DNA of 64,000 nt from Amorphophallus konjac (lineage: Eukaryota > Streptophyta > Magnoliopsida > Alismatales > Araceae), in the NCBI GenBank assembly GCA_022559845.1, contig CM040125.1, positions 289,154,200 through 289,218,199 on the forward strand, read 5' to 3'. Under the pieces are notes generated by a model that saw nothing but the letters and a program-made list of their open reading frames with translations, ran no database searches and was not told the DNA's origin. Positions 11,078-22,098 of this stretch are shown here, piece by piece. Position 1 is the stretch's first letter. Every line of letters begins with the position of its first letter. Position numbers and translations under genes: made by a program.

Positions 11078-13998
11078 TGTTGGGTTCGGTGCAGTATTCA
11101 GAGGGGGGGTGAATGAATATAACCCTTTAAAAACTTTCGCCCAGATAAAATATGATGCTCACTAGAATTACTAGTTCGCAAACTAGATAAGCATAAAAGC
11201 TAATAATCAGTTGCAGAACCAAACAAGCATACAGTGAGATCACTAGGATGCTAACTAGGCTGAATTTGACAAGGAGTCGCTCAACTAGAATTTTGCTCTC
11301 TTGACAAATTAAAACATTCTAAGAAGACTAATTAACTCTTCTTCTCAATCCGAAGCCAAACGCATGGAGCGCCCCTATGCATTCATCTAGCGGAAGCAAA
11401 TCATAAGCAATCAAACCACAATGCAAGAGGGGTTTTTAGGTGGTTCGGTCCTCCATACCTACATCCACCCCACACTCAAACCGAGTGTGGCTTCTACTAG
11501 CTCACGCTAGAAACAGCAGACTCAGTCTGCAACAGGTGCTGCCAAACAGCTTGACCAGGGGAACAGCCTCCCCTCGTCCTCCCAACCGGAGGGAACCACT
11601 AGTGACACCAATCACTAGCAAACCAGAGACACACGGTCTCTCTTCCTCCAGACCCGGAGGGAACCCCTGGACTTGAATCCACAAGCCCAGAACCGGAGAT
11701 CAGATCTCCCTTCCTCCAAACAGGAGGGAACCCACAAGTAGCACCCAGCTACTTGCAACCGGAGATAGCAATCTCCCTTCTCCTGAACTAACAGGAGGAA
11801 CCCCGACCTCACTACTGAGGATCGGAAGAACACAGATAACCAAATGAAACAGGAAAAATAAGAAACAAAAAATACACAGCGATCAGAAAGCTGTAAAGAT
11901 AAATAACACAAATGTGGCTCGCATGGAGCTGCCTGGCCTGGATTTGATCCACGGTCCAGTAGTCAGATCTTCAAGTAAGCTTCTTTCTTCTTCTCCACGA
12001 GCTCTCTCGTTCACTCTCTATCTCTCTTTCTCTTTCTTCTGCTCTCCTAATCTCTCACTCTCTGCTGCACTTCTTCTTCTTCACTCCTTCTTTCTTCACA
12101 AGAGCTCTATCTCTCTCTCTTCTTCTCCTTCTGCTCTTCTTCTTTCTCTTTTCTTTTTCTCTGGATCGTGGCTCTCTATATGGACTTTTCTTCTCGCGAA
12201 CTCGATCACCTTCATCTGAGGACGAAGGGTTCTATTTATAGAAGCAACAGCAGGTGGATAGGGCACAAAACGCGTGTGCCTCCCACATTTCCAGAATCTT
12301 CCTACCACGTGTCTTTATCAGATTGGTTCCACTTGTCTCGGATCACGTGCAATTCAGGAGTGCGGAATGTTCTTCCTCGGACCTGTAATAAGATTACAAC
12401 CCATTAAAACTGAGGGCTACAGGAACTAAAGCTGCATGAGGTATAGACTGTACTGGGAATGACACGAGATAGATACGGTGACTACAACACAAAACAAGGA
12501 AAGAACAACTCGAGATACACTGTAACAGAACAGACACAACGAAGAGAACGACACGAAATACAGCGGTGACAAAAGTAAACATTACAAGAGAACAACACGA
12601 GGTTCATATGAGAACAGTACGAAGTTAGAAGGAAACAACACGAGGACATAAACACAAGAGAAACACGAAGACATGAATACAAATACAAACAAAGACCTAA
12701 GGGTAACACGGGGTGGTACAGAAAACAGCACGAGATAGAAAATAGAACGATACGAGGTACCAAGGCTAATACAACAAGGAAGATGACACGAGGTCAGATA
12801 AGAACGGCACGAGGTGAGTAGAAAATGACACGAGGTAGAAAGAAAACAACACGAAGACACGAAGATAAAAACAATACGGAGACACGAAGACACAAACAGA
12901 AACCAACACGAAGTGGCACAGAAAGCAACACGAGGTGCTGCAATGTTCTGCACGCAGTGGAATAAAAACGACACGAGGACACAGAAACAACAGTAACCGA
13001 CACGAAGTGTGGTTACTAAACAGGAACGACACGAGGTCTACAGGGAAACGACTCGAAGTTCATCAGAACTATTCGAGCTGTTTCAGATACACGACACGAA
13101 GCCATGATGCGGAATTGACACGGAGTGTGGTCAAGGCGAGAAGGACACGAAGTCTAAAGAGTAAAACAACACGAAGTATGACAGAAACAGTACGGACATA
13201 CAATGTACTACCTCATAGCAGATTTCCTGTTAGGCGTAGAACTCAACACGAAGTGTTGTAAGCTCAGACGACACGAAATCTTTTCGTGTTAGTGAGGGGA
13301 AACAACATGAAGACTCAAATACAGAAACAACACGAAGATGATGTACAGTCTGATGTACAGACTTTGAAGAACAGTCCAATGTATGGACTTTGAAATCGAA
13401 GACCAATGTGCAGACTTGACAGTGAAGACTAGTGTGCAGACTTCAAGTTTAACTGTGGATGTTCAGACTTCACGCGTTGACGCAACATGCTATGCAATGT
13501 ACACACTTCACTGAACAGGATGTGCAGACTTTGTGAGCGCCAAGTGATGTACAGACTTGGATGACCAACGCCAATGTATAGACTTCCAACGTGAGTGATG
13601 CGCGGTACAGACTTTGTCTTCAGACGCTAAATGAGACTGACAGTGTATACACTTAGCCAATGCAATGCACTGTATGGACTTCTAAGAGACGCTCAATGTA
13701 CAGACTTACTGCCAATCAGTGTATAGACTCTGTAAATGCATATGAATGCTTTATGCAGTAGATAACAGTCTGAACTTCAAATGCAATGACTTACACAACA
13801 AAATGACTCACAGTGATTAACAACAAACACCAATCATCAAAACCACAGCAATGAATGCTTTATGCATCAGTTTAACATGTAGCATGAATGAACATCAAAT
13901 ATGTTCATCTAAACTGAGCAGCAAGATGACTGAACATTTGATTAACTCACATCAACAACCAATCATCAAAACCATCATCAAAACCACAGGGGCACAGC
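11078..13998 (-). mobile_element. SIRE-like LTR in the inverted block
   Basis: On the minus strand it starts TGCTGTGCCCC, next to a polypurine tract at 13999-14012, and ends CCCAACA at 11078. At about 2.9 kb it is the most divergent LTR of the array and lacks the 68-bp U5 duplication of the plus-strand LTRs. In transcription order it has a GTACAGACTT-type array (about 13740-13340), a CGACACGA array (about 13340-12450), TATAAATAG (about 12240-12232), a GA-rich leader (12170-11990) and the U5 hairpin array (11823-11470). It has gag on both sides, so it serves as 3' LTR to the right-hand unit and 5' LTR to the left-hand one. Confidence 0.8.
11470..11823 (-). other. U5 stem-loop array (shorter version)
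   Basis: This is the minus-strand counterpart of 21082-21503. It keeps CCACACTC/GAGTGTGG, CTAGC/GCTAG, GCAGAC/GTCTGC, CTAGTGA/TCACTAG, CAAGTAGC/GCTACTTG and CTGGGCTTG/CAAGTCCAG, with one copy of the three-hairpin unit that is duplicated in the plus-strand LTRs. Confidence 0.75.
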
Positions 13999-16508
13999 AA
14001 TCTCCCCCTTTTTGATGATGGCAACACTTTCAATATATTGAGTCATTCTGATGATGTGAGGCAATCTGAAGACTCAAATTATTCTCCCCCTTTGACTTCA
14101 TCAAAAAGAAAATAATTTGAGAAATGAAAGCAGGTGTAAAAGTTCAGTCAATTTCTCTCCCTTGCAAGAACATGATTCTGCCTTTTTGGCAAACAATCTC
14201 CCCCTTTGGTATAATCAAGATAAATCATGGTAGATGCAGATGCAGCAAGAAATGCAATACTTTCCCTTGAGTATATGAATGCAAGGTCACAAATGATATG
14301 AACATGATTCAGTGTGACAAGGAATGCTCCCCCTGAATAGATGCCAATTGATATGAAATTGATGCAAGACATGGAATCTCCCCCTCAATAAGTGGAATCT
14401 TATGAGATGAATGAGAAGGAGACCACAGGGGCAAACAAGGAGAAGTTCAGTTCAGTGAACCAATAAGATGAGCAGAAGAAATTCAGCCAGACAGATTTTT
14501 CAAGGATGCTCCAAACACAAGAAATTTAGTCAGATTTTCAAAGAGATATCAATCTCATAAATCTAAAGCATAAGTTTTCAAAGTCTTCTATCATAAGGGC
14601 TTATGAATGACATTTATTTGAACAGCATGGTTTAAACATGATGTATGCAGAGTTTATCAATAAAATTCTGTATTGATATCCAAAGCCATGTTTTAATAAA
14701 AATGAACCAAGCCCTCATATTTATCTTGATTATCCTCTCTTTGTCTCACACAATCAAATCTATTGACTTCTTTCAGAATTACATGCACTAGTATTGAAAT
14801 CAAGCAATTATGAAGTCATATTATTTTGTCTAGGGTTGTAGCAATTTGATTTTAATATCAATATTCAGATATTTCAATCTTTTGAATAATTTTCTAGCTA
14901 CAATTTTACGAGCACTTTAGTTCAGTTCACACTTTGTAGCTAGAGGATATACCTTGATTAGAGGCCAATATCCCTAAGCACTTAGTGTGACTAACTGTCA
15001 TGCTATATATATGAACAGAGATAGCATTTACACATCATGATGCACTCCAAATCATTTCTTGATGAGTGAGTTGTATTTCTCAGTGTGCATGCCATTGCTC
15101 TGCCTGAATTTTCAATAAACTTTATTCTGCAGAGTTGACTAAGACACCTCATGACATAGTCCTTTGGACATGGTTTCTTAATGATCAAAATCATTGCTCT
15201 GACAATAATTACCCTTTAGACAAAACATACGAATTCCTTTGCTTCAAGTCAATAATAATTTCATGTACTTAACCAATTGAAGCCATGAATTCAATAATGC
15301 AGATTTCAGAAGTTTTCAAGATACAGCATGAAACAGATGGTTAAGGTTTATTAAACATGCTTCAGATATTTTTTAAGAGATTTTAAAGTCAAACTCATTG
15401 AATACATTAAACTTAAACCACATGAGTTATTTTAGTCATTCATAAAAATGTATAATAGAAGATTTCTAGTTCAAAATTTTCAGATTTATGATCGAGATAG
15501 CCCATTGAAATCTTCATGAAAGACTGATAGAATTCTGAAGCCAAGCGATACCAATTGTTACCAATTGATAGGAGAGATTTTGAAGCTTAGTGTTTTCAAA
15601 TTATGATCAAGGCTTGTCAACAAAATCAGTAAGAGAGGATATGCAATGAGTTCTGACCCATGTATGCATTTGACAACCTTTATGCAATTGCAATGACTCC
15701 CCCTCACAATATGCATTCAAACTCTCTTTTTGGCATTTTCAATACAGGGAGATGCAATGCACTATATGCATGCAGGGACATGCAAAGACTCAACATTGAA
15801 TTATTGTGCAAGGATATGCAATGCAATCAATTCAGCTTTATGCATCCAAGTCATGAGCATTTTTATCCTTTTTCAGATTTTTCAAAAATATGATGCAGTA
15901 CACTGTTCTTCATGAGGACTAGACCCTTGGTACTTGGCAGAGAACCTGGTCTCAAGGACCATCTCACACATAGTAGGAACCTCCAGGCAGATTTCTCTGC
16001 CTTTTAGTAGCTTACCATTTGATATACCAGGGTTATGCAGATGATATATGCAGTGCAAAGTAATCCTATTATGCATTGAAAAACATGCAACCTTCAGCAA
16101 TAGGCAAATGATAGTCATGCAGATGAAATGTGTAAACATAAGACACATGCATTGACTGAGTGTACTAAATGACCCAATTAAAATCAGTGCAAGTTATGCA
16201 TTTAACAACAAGCATGCAATGTATTGAGCCTCAATGCAAAATATGGCAAGAGAGAAGAGCATCATATATGTAGAAGTAAACTCAGTAGCTGAGTCTGGAA
16301 TGCAGACTGATCAATTAGACAAGAGAAGATCATACATCAAACAAGTAAATCAACATGAAATTCTCATTTTTCATACTCACAAATTTAGATAATGAATTTA
16401 AACAAAGTTCAGAACTAAACTGAAGGATTGAATCATGGGGTTTTCTTTTTGAGTGCCTTGGTTGACCCCTTTTATTTCTCCTTCCAAGGCACACCTGCAC
16501 CAAGTCAA
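13999..16508 (-). repeat. 3' internal region with polypurine tracts (inverted block)
   Basis: On the minus strand this runs from the gag stop to the LTR. GGGGGAG tracts appear (in plus orientation) near 14002-14012, 14083, 14191, 14331, 14381 and 15699; the one next to the LTR is the likely plus-strand primer. It holds the structured module at 15924-16032. No reverse transcriptase, integrase or envelope-like frame is seen. Confidence 0.75.
15924..16032 (-). ncRNA. Structured module downstream of gag
   Basis: On the minus strand it is closed by CCC-TGGTA with TACCA-GGG. Inside are ATGGTA/TACTAT (one G-U pair), the hairpin GGCAGA-GAAA-TCTGCC, and GGTC/GACC. It lies about 480 nt after the gag stop, the same distance as in the plus-strand unit. 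Function unknown. Confidence 0.55.
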
Positions 16509-18551
16509 TCAAGTTGATCCTGCAGAGACCCAAGCAGTCTTGGGTCCTGCACTACCCCTATCAAGTGTTCTAAACAGTTTCTTAGCAACATGGTCATCAA
16601 ATTTCATCAGAAAATAATTGTCCATAGAGTGACCAAGTTTACCACAATATCTACATGAAACAGCAGATTTTCTGGTCCTATGATGCATATCAACAGCAGC
16701 ATGAGACCTATGATAATGAGCATGAATTGTTCTGTTGTAAGCATGAATTTTTAATTTACCATTACCTGCCCACCAGCATTCAGAAGCTCGGTGGCTAGGT
16801 TTTCCACATTCATAACAACCAAGAGTCTTTTCTTTAAGACCAGCTTTATTTCTGCCCAAGAAATTTTTGTTTGGAGGGAATCTTACAAATTTGGAATTAA
16901 AATGATTTCCCTGAACAAACCAGCAGTCCTTGACTGCATGCCCATACCTGCCATATTCAATGCACCTAGGGTGCTTACCTCTTGAGCCAGTAAATCCCCA
17001 TGAAGGCCTAAACCAACACTCAATAGCTTTATGACCACGTCTGTTACAATTGTAACAAATGATATGTTGGTTTGAGGAAGACATGTTTCTTTTGGGGTGG
17101 TGATGATTATTTGGAAATATTTTATCATGCATCATATCATCACTTATCATCACTCTGCAGTCATCCATATAATGACCATGCCTACCACAGTAGTAACAAG
17201 AGGCATCAGATTTCCTAGGAACATGGTTTCTATCATATGAGTTCCTAGATGTATGTGAATGAGTATAGGAAGCATGAACAGTGTGTACACCATCAGGCTC
17301 AACCGAGCTAGCAGCTTTCTGTTCGTGAGCAGGAATAGTCTTTACCTTCTTTATTTGGCTCTTTCTTTTCAATTTCTGATTATCCTTAACAGGTTCTGTT
17401 TGTTTTTCTATTTTCTGGGCTCTGAACTGGAAAACAGGTTTTGAAGGTGACTTATGATTTTCATTTTGTTTTGGGGATTGCCTTGAGGTACCAGCTACAT
17501 TAGAACTATGCACAAAGGTAGTATATAACTGGTTTCTGGTAGTTTCCTTAACATCAGGACTACAGCTTGTCCCCTTTCTTGGATTGGCATCCTTCATTTT
17601 CACAACAGTTTTTACTTTTCGTTCATTCTTAGCAGAATTGGATGCTGATTTTTCTAGATCCTGAATCTTATTCTCCAAAGATATTATGTGAAGTTCATAA
17701 CTGGCTATTTCCTGTTCACTGCAATTGACACATTCGCTTAGAACTTGGTTTGTAGTTTTATACTTCTCAATTTCTTGTTCTAGACTGTTCAAACTTTTTG
17801 AATTTTCATCATAAATCGCTTTTCCTTTTTCTGTGGTGAGAAGTCTTTCAGACAAGCTAGTGTTTAACCACTTCAGTTTTTCAACTTTAGCTTTTAATTC
17901 AGTGTTTTCTTCCTCAAGATCTCTAGTCTGAAATTCATTACCCTCACATCTCTCTCTTCCATACATTAGCTCCAATTTTTCAATTAATTCCTCTTCTCTT
18001 TCCTCCACTTTAATTTTCTCAGCGAGCAGATTTTTGTGATCATCTTTAAGTGAGGCTATTTGTTTATTTAGCCGTTCATTCTCACTAAAGAGATCTTCAT
18101 TTCGTTCTCTTAAAGCAGAGCATATTTTACAATCTGATTTAGTAGAAGAGGACTGTGAAACCTCATTGATTTCATTCATTCTGATAATAAGAGTTTTATT
18201 CTTCTTTTCAAGATCCTCATTCTCCAATTTCATTTTGTCCAATTCAGAATTAACTTCAGTTAGTTCTTGCATGCCTTTTAGATGCTCATTTGTCTTATCA
18301 TTCAGTTGATTCTGAAGTTCAGACATTTTATCTAAGCATGCTTGTTTTTCAATTTTTAGAGAATCATTTTGTTTCTTAAGATTCTGAACATCTAGCATGC
18401 ATGCATCATAAGACTTTTTCATATTTGGACAGTTTTCACAGGAATCTTTCAGATTTATTCTATCACATTTCTTTTTCAACTTTTTGTTCTCAGATTTCAA
18501 TTTCTTGGATACTTCTAACAAATTTTCATACAATGTGTGACTCACTGTCAC
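16509..18551 (-). CDS. SIRE-like Copia gag, 5'-truncated but open frame
   Basis: This is the only long uninterrupted gag frame in the window (680 codons). True homology starts near 18531 (YENLLEVSKKLK); the first residues MTVSHTL come from the inverted 3' region of a plus-strand unit, so about 130 N-terminal residues of the Copia gag domain are missing. A long coiled coil follows, then a Lys/Ser/Pro linker and five CCHC-type knuckles: CYYCGRHGHYMDDC, CYNCNRRGHKAIEC, CIEYGRYGHAVKDC (second Cys lost), CYECGKPSHRASEC and CRYCGKLGHSMDNY (last Cys lost). Stop at 16509-16511. Most Copia gags carry one knuckle, so five is unusual. With no LTR promoter directly upstream, expression is doubtful. Confidence 0.8.
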   Translation of the reverse strand: MTVSHTLYENLLEVSKKLKSENKKLKKKCDRINLKDSCENCPNMKKSYDACMLDVQNLKKQNDSLKIEKQACLDKMSELQNQLNDKTNEHLKGMQELTEVNSELDKMKLENEDLEKKNKTLIIRMNEINEVSQSSSTKSDCKICSALRERNEDLFSENERLNKQIASLKDDHKNLLAEKIKVEEREEELIEKLELMYGRERCEGNEFQTRDLEEENTELKAKVEKLKWLNTSLSERLLTTEKGKAIYDENSKSLNSLEQEIEKYKTTNQVLSECVNCSEQEIASYELHIISLENKIQDLEKSASNSAKNERKVKTVVKMKDANPRKGTSCSPDVKETTRNQLYTTFVHSSNVAGTSRQSPKQNENHKSPSKPVFQFRAQKIEKQTEPVKDNQKLKRKSQIKKVKTIPAHEQKAASSVEPDGVHTVHASYTHSHTSRNSYDRNHVPRKSDASCYYCGRHGHYMDDCRVMISDDMMHDKIFPNNHHHPKRNMSSSNQHIICYNCNRRGHKAIECWFRPSWGFTGSRGKHPRCIEYGRYGHAVKDCWFVQGNHFNSKFVRFPPNKNFLGRNKAGLKEKTLGCYECGKPSHRASECWWAGNGKLKIHAYNRTIHAHYHRSHAAVDMHHRTRKSAVSCRYCGKLGHSMDNYFLMKFDDHVAKKLFRTLDRGSAGPKTAWVSAGST

Positions 18552-18582
18552 ATTGTGTTGCCATCATCAAAAAGGGGGAGAA
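18532..18582 (+). promoter_or_regulatory. Polypurine tract at the inversion junction
   Basis: This matches the end of the plus-strand 3' internal region (compare 26585-26634) and ends in AAAAAGGGGGAGAA (18569-18582) next to LTR1. It joins inverted gag at about 18531-18532 with no long shared sequence. Confidence 0.85.
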
Positions 18583-18875
18583 TGTTGTGCCCCTTAGGCA
18601 CAAGCATGTGCTATGTTGCTTTGATGATAGCAATGCTATTTGGTTTTGATGATAGCAAGACAGTGAGTGTATTTGAGTGCATTTGATATTGTATTTTGAT
18701 GATAGCAATATTATTGTGCATTGATGATTGCTATAAACAAAGTGCATTTCTATGCATTCTTATTCTTGAGCATTCTGCATATTGATAGCAACATGAATGA
18801 TGATGTCTAGCATTGATGGCATTTGCTCTTTATATATGTGCATTGCATTCTGTCAGATATCATGTCTGGGTAGCA

Positions 18876-19235
18876 AAGTCTATACACTGGACTGTATAAT
18901 TGTGCATCATGCAAGTCTATACATTGGACTCTCGTTTCAAGCCTATGCATTGTCTTAGGCTAAGTCTGTACAGCCGTGACTTATGCTCCTAAGTCTATAC
19001 ATTGGCGTTGGTCATCCAAGTCTGTACATCCCTTGGCGCTCACAAAGTCTGCACATCCTGTTCAGTGAAGTGTGTACATTACATAGCATGTTACGTCAAC
19101 GCGTGAAGTCTGTACATCCACAGTTAAACTTGAAGTCTGCACACTAGTCTTCACTGTCAAGTCTGCACATTGGTGTTCGATTTCAAAGTCCATACATTGG
19201 ACTGTTCTTCAAAGTCTGTACATCAGACTGCACAT
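18876..19235 (+). repeat. AAGTCTGTACAT motif array (U3 of LTR1)
   Basis: About 13 variants of AAGTCTRYACATT recur every 25-40 bp with unrelated sequence between. The same array occurs in the other array LTRs, in the minus-strand LTR (13340-13740) and, as GTACAGACTT, in the old LTR at 3540-3890. It resembles a cluster of binding sites for one factor; the factor is unknown. Confidence 0.75.
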
Positions 19236-20470
19236 CATCTTCGTGTTGTTTCTGTATTTGAGTCTTCGTGTTGTTTCCCCCCACTAACACGAAAAGATCT
19301 CGTGTCGTCTGAGCTTACAACACTTCGTGTTGAGTTCTATGCCTAAACAGGAAATCTGCTATGAGGTAGTACATTGTATGTCCGTACTGTTTCTGTCATA
19401 CTTCGTGTTGTTTATGTTTACTGTCCTTCAGGTCGTGTGTCCGTGTTGTTTCTACTTTATTTCGTGTCGTTTCCTTTGTTTTTTTAGTTGTTCATCTCGT
19501 GTCGATTTTGTTTGTTTTGAAACCACACCTCGTGTCGGTTTCTGTGTTGATCTTCGTGATGTGTCCGTGTCTTTCGTATTATTTCAGTAGTTATGTCTTC
19601 GTCTTGAGTTTATGAACTTCGTGTCGTTTTCGCTGTCTTCGTGCTGTTTTTCTCTTTAGACTCAGTGTCCTTTTCGCCTTAACCACACTTCGTGTCGGTT
19701 TCTATTTTTCATCCTTGAGTTGCTGTCAGCTCGTGTCGTTTTCACCTCGTGCTGTTCTCACTTAACTTCGTGTCGTGTTTCTGAAACAGCTCTAATAGTT
19801 CTGATGAACTTCGAGTCGTTTCCCTGTAGACCTCGTGTCGTTCCTGTTTAGTAACCACACTTCGTGTCGGTTACTGTTGTTCTGTGTCTTCGTGTCATTT
19901 TTTATTCCACTACGTGCAGAACATTGCACCACCTCGTGTTCCTTTCTGTGCCACCTCGTGTCGTTTCTGTGTGAACCTTGTGTCGCTTCTCTCTGTTTTC
20001 TAGTTGCATCTCGTGTCATCTTTTATGTCTGCTTGTTTAACTTCGTGTCACTTACTGTTGTTCCTCGAGTCTTTTTGTTTTAGTGTCACTGCTTCATCAC
20101 GTGTCGTGATAGCCGTGTCACTCTTCTGACTTCGTGTTGGTTTTTCGCTTTAGACTTCGTGCCTCTCTCGCCTTGACCATACTTCGTGTTGCTTTGCGTA
20201 GACCTCGTGTCTTGCTTGTTTGCAACCACTTCGTGTCGGTTTCTGTTGCCAGTCCATGTTGTTCTCGTGCCGTTCTCTTTGCTGTTTATTACATCGTGTC
20301 GTTTTCTTTACTTCGTGCTGTAGTCATCGTATGTATCTCGTGTCGTTCTTCTTATTACCTCGTGTTATTTTTCATCTTCTTCGTGTCGTTCTCTTTGTTG
20401 TGTTATCTCTGTTACAGTGTGTATCTCGTGTCGTTCTCAGTGCATCTAGAATTGCTACTACATACTTCGT
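19233..20470 (+). repeat. TCGTGTCG degenerate motif array (U3 of LTR1)
   Basis: Dozens of copies of YTTCGTGTCGTTT (variants TCGTGTTG, TCGTGCTG) are spaced about 20-35 bp apart with mostly T-rich spacers. The array recurs in all five plus-strand LTRs and in inverted form at 12450-13340. It resembles, but does not equal, the ABA-response core ACGTGTC, which occurs exactly only once or twice (near 20099). Confidence 0.8.
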
Positions 20471-20659
20471 GCAGATTTAGTTATTGTGGCCCTCAGTTTT
20501 AATGGTTCGTATCTTCTTGCAGGTTCGAGGAAGAACATTCCACATACCTGGGCAGCACGTGATCCGAGGCTGGAATCAAGCCTGCTGAGAGACTGCCACG
20601 TGGTCTGAATACTTAGGGCTGGAAATGTAGAGGTCACACGTCGGGGCTGCTGCTGCTGC

Positions 20660-20669
20660 TATATATATG
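20660..20669 (+). promoter_or_regulatory. TATA box of LTR1
   Basis: TATATATA follows directly after a CTG microsatellite and precedes the GA-rich leader. Equivalent boxes lie near 31832, 35742, 39880 and 45299. CTG copy number by eye is 4, 4, 6, 6 and 4 in LTR1 to LTR5. Confidence 0.7.
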
Positions 20670-21081
20670 AGCCTTCTTCCACAGAAGAAGGGCGATCGAC
20701 TTGGCGAGAAGAAAAGTCCATATAGAGAGCCACGATCCAGAGAAAAAGAAGAGAGAAAGAAGAAGAGCAGAAGGAGAAGAAGAGAGAGAGATAGTGCTCG
20801 TGTGAAGAAAGAAGAAAGAGTGAAGAAGAAGAAGTGCAGCAGAGAGTGAGAGATTAGGGGAGCAGAAGAAAGAGAAAGAGAGATAGAGAGTGAACGAGAG
20901 AGCTCGTGGAGAAGAAGAAAGAAGCTTACCTGAAGATCTGACTACTAGACCGTGGATTAAATCCAGGCAAGGCAGCTCCATGCGAGCCACATTTGTGTTA
21001 TTTGTCTTTACAGCTTTCCGATCGCTGTGTATTTTTTCTTTTCTTATTTTTCCTGTTTCATTTGGTTATCTGTGTTCTTCC

Positions 21082-21503
21082 GATCCTCAGTGGTGAGGTC
21101 GGGGTTCCTCCTGTTAGTTCAGGAGAAGGGAGATTGCTATCTCCGGTTGCAAGTAGCTGGGTGCTACTTGTGGGTTCCCTCCGATTTGGAGGAAGGGAGA
21201 TCTGATCTCCAGTTCTGGGCATGTGGATTCAAGTCCAGGGGTTCCCTCCGGGTCTGGAGGAAGAGAGACCGTGTGTCTCTGGTTTGCTAGTGACTGGTGT
21301 CACTAGTGGTTCCCTCCGGGTCTGGAGGAAGAGAGACCGTGTGTCTCTGGTTTGCTAGTGACTGGTGTCACTAGTGGTTCCCTCCGGTTGGGAGGAAGAG
21401 GGGAGGTTGTTCCCCTGGTCAAGCTGTGTGGCAGCACCTGTTGCAGACTGAGTCTGCTGTTTCTAGCGTGAGCTAGTGGAAGCCACACTTGGTTTGAGTG
21501 TGG
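21082..21503 (+). other. U5 stem-loop array (LTR1)
   Basis: About 15 short hairpins follow one another: CCTCA/TGAGG (21085), CTCCTG/CAGGAG (21108), GGAGAT/ATCTCC (21129), CAAGTAGC/GCTACTTG (21150), CCTCC/GGAGG (21178), GGAGA/TCTCC (21196), TGGA/TCCA (21224), CCTCC/GGAGG (21245), AGAGAC/GTCTCT (21264), CTAGTGAC/GTCACTAG (21287); the last three repeat 68 bp on; then CCTCC/GGAGG, GGGGA/TCCCC, GCAGAC/GTCTGC, CTAGC/GCTAG and CCACACTT/GAGTGTGG. The tract lies downstream of the promoter and so is in the transcript. Confidence 0.85.
21240..21375 (+). repeat. 68-bp tandem duplication in U5
   Basis: Two copies (21240-21307 and 21308-21375) each hold three hairpins. The same duplication is in LTR2 to LTR5 but not in the inverted LTR, so it arose after those lineages split. 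Confidence 0.9.
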
Positions 21504-21899
21504 GGTGGATGTAGGTCTGGAGGACCGAACCACCTAAAAACCCCTCTTGCATTGTGGTTTGATTGCTTATGATTTGCTTCCGCCTAGATGAATGCATAGG
21601 GGCGCTCCATGCGTTTGGCATCGGGTTGAGAAGAAGAGTTAATTAGTCTTCTTAGAATATTTTAATTTGTCAAGAGAGCGATATTCTAGTTGAGCGTCTC
21701 CTTGTCAAATTCAGCCTAGTTAGCATCCTAGTGATCACACTGTATGCTTGTTTGGTTCTGCAACAGTTTATTAGCTTTTAAGCTTATCTAGTTTGCGAAC
21801 TAGTAATTCTAGTAAGCATCATATTTTAACTGGGCGAAAGTTTTTTAAATGGTTATATTCATTCACCCCCCCTCTGAATACTACACCGAACCCAACAAT

Positions 21900-21915
21900 T
21901 GGTATCAGAGCGGGT
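21900..21915 (+). promoter_or_regulatory. Primer-binding site (initiator-Met tRNA)
   Basis: TGGTATCAGAGCGGGT starts 2 bp after the LTR1 end. A 183-bp leader separates it from the gag ATG. Confidence 0.95.
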
Positions 21916-22098
21916 CTCTGATCTAACAGATCTAACAATCTGCAGAGGATCCTGCTAACTATTTAGTGCGTTTTCAGAGTGGATGCATTGTGCTCGTTGT
22001 CTTGTTTCACCGGTTTAGTGCTTTACCTTACCCATTTGGTTTTGCTGCATTTCCTGTCGGTTGTTTTAGTAAGTTGATTCTGTTTGCCATCTGTCCAA

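Larger units (their letters stand above)
18583..21897 (+). mobile_element. SIRE-like LTR1, complete (3.3 kb)
   Basis: It runs from TGTTGTGCC to CCGAACCCAACA between a polypurine tract and a primer site. In order: terminal hairpin TTGTGCC/GGCACAA; four TTGATGATAGCAA-type repeats (18618-18730); an AAGTCTGTACAT array (about 18876-19235); a dense TCGTGTCG array (about 19233-20470); CTG repeat and TATATATA at 20660-20669; a GA-rich leader (20700-20930); the U5 hairpin array (21082-21503). Transcription probably starts 25-35 bp after the TATA box. The open frames across it are products of the repeat arrays and not genes. Confidence 0.9.

Noticed and set aside
19233..20470. CRISPR-like regular repeats
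   Set aside because: The repeats are short and degenerate, the spacing is irregular, and the setting is plant LTR sequence.
19233..20470. TCGTGTCG array as ABA-response elements
   Set aside because: The ABRE core ACGTGTC occurs only once or twice; the dominant motif differs at its first base, so the identity cannot be claimed.
19233..20502. Phe/Ser/Cys-rich open frames such as MSFLFSNHTSC, repeated in each LTR
   Set aside because: They are translations of the TCGTGTCG array in a promoter region, with no conserved start and no function.
20645..20660. CTG repeat as a disease-type expansion
   Set aside because: Only 4-6 units; ordinary microsatellite variation next to the TATA box.
22084..22098. 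TTG start giving MPSVQ before gag MDRPP
   Set aside because: Plant translation uses ATG; the ATG at 22099 is present in all gag copies and fits the Copia gag N-terminus.
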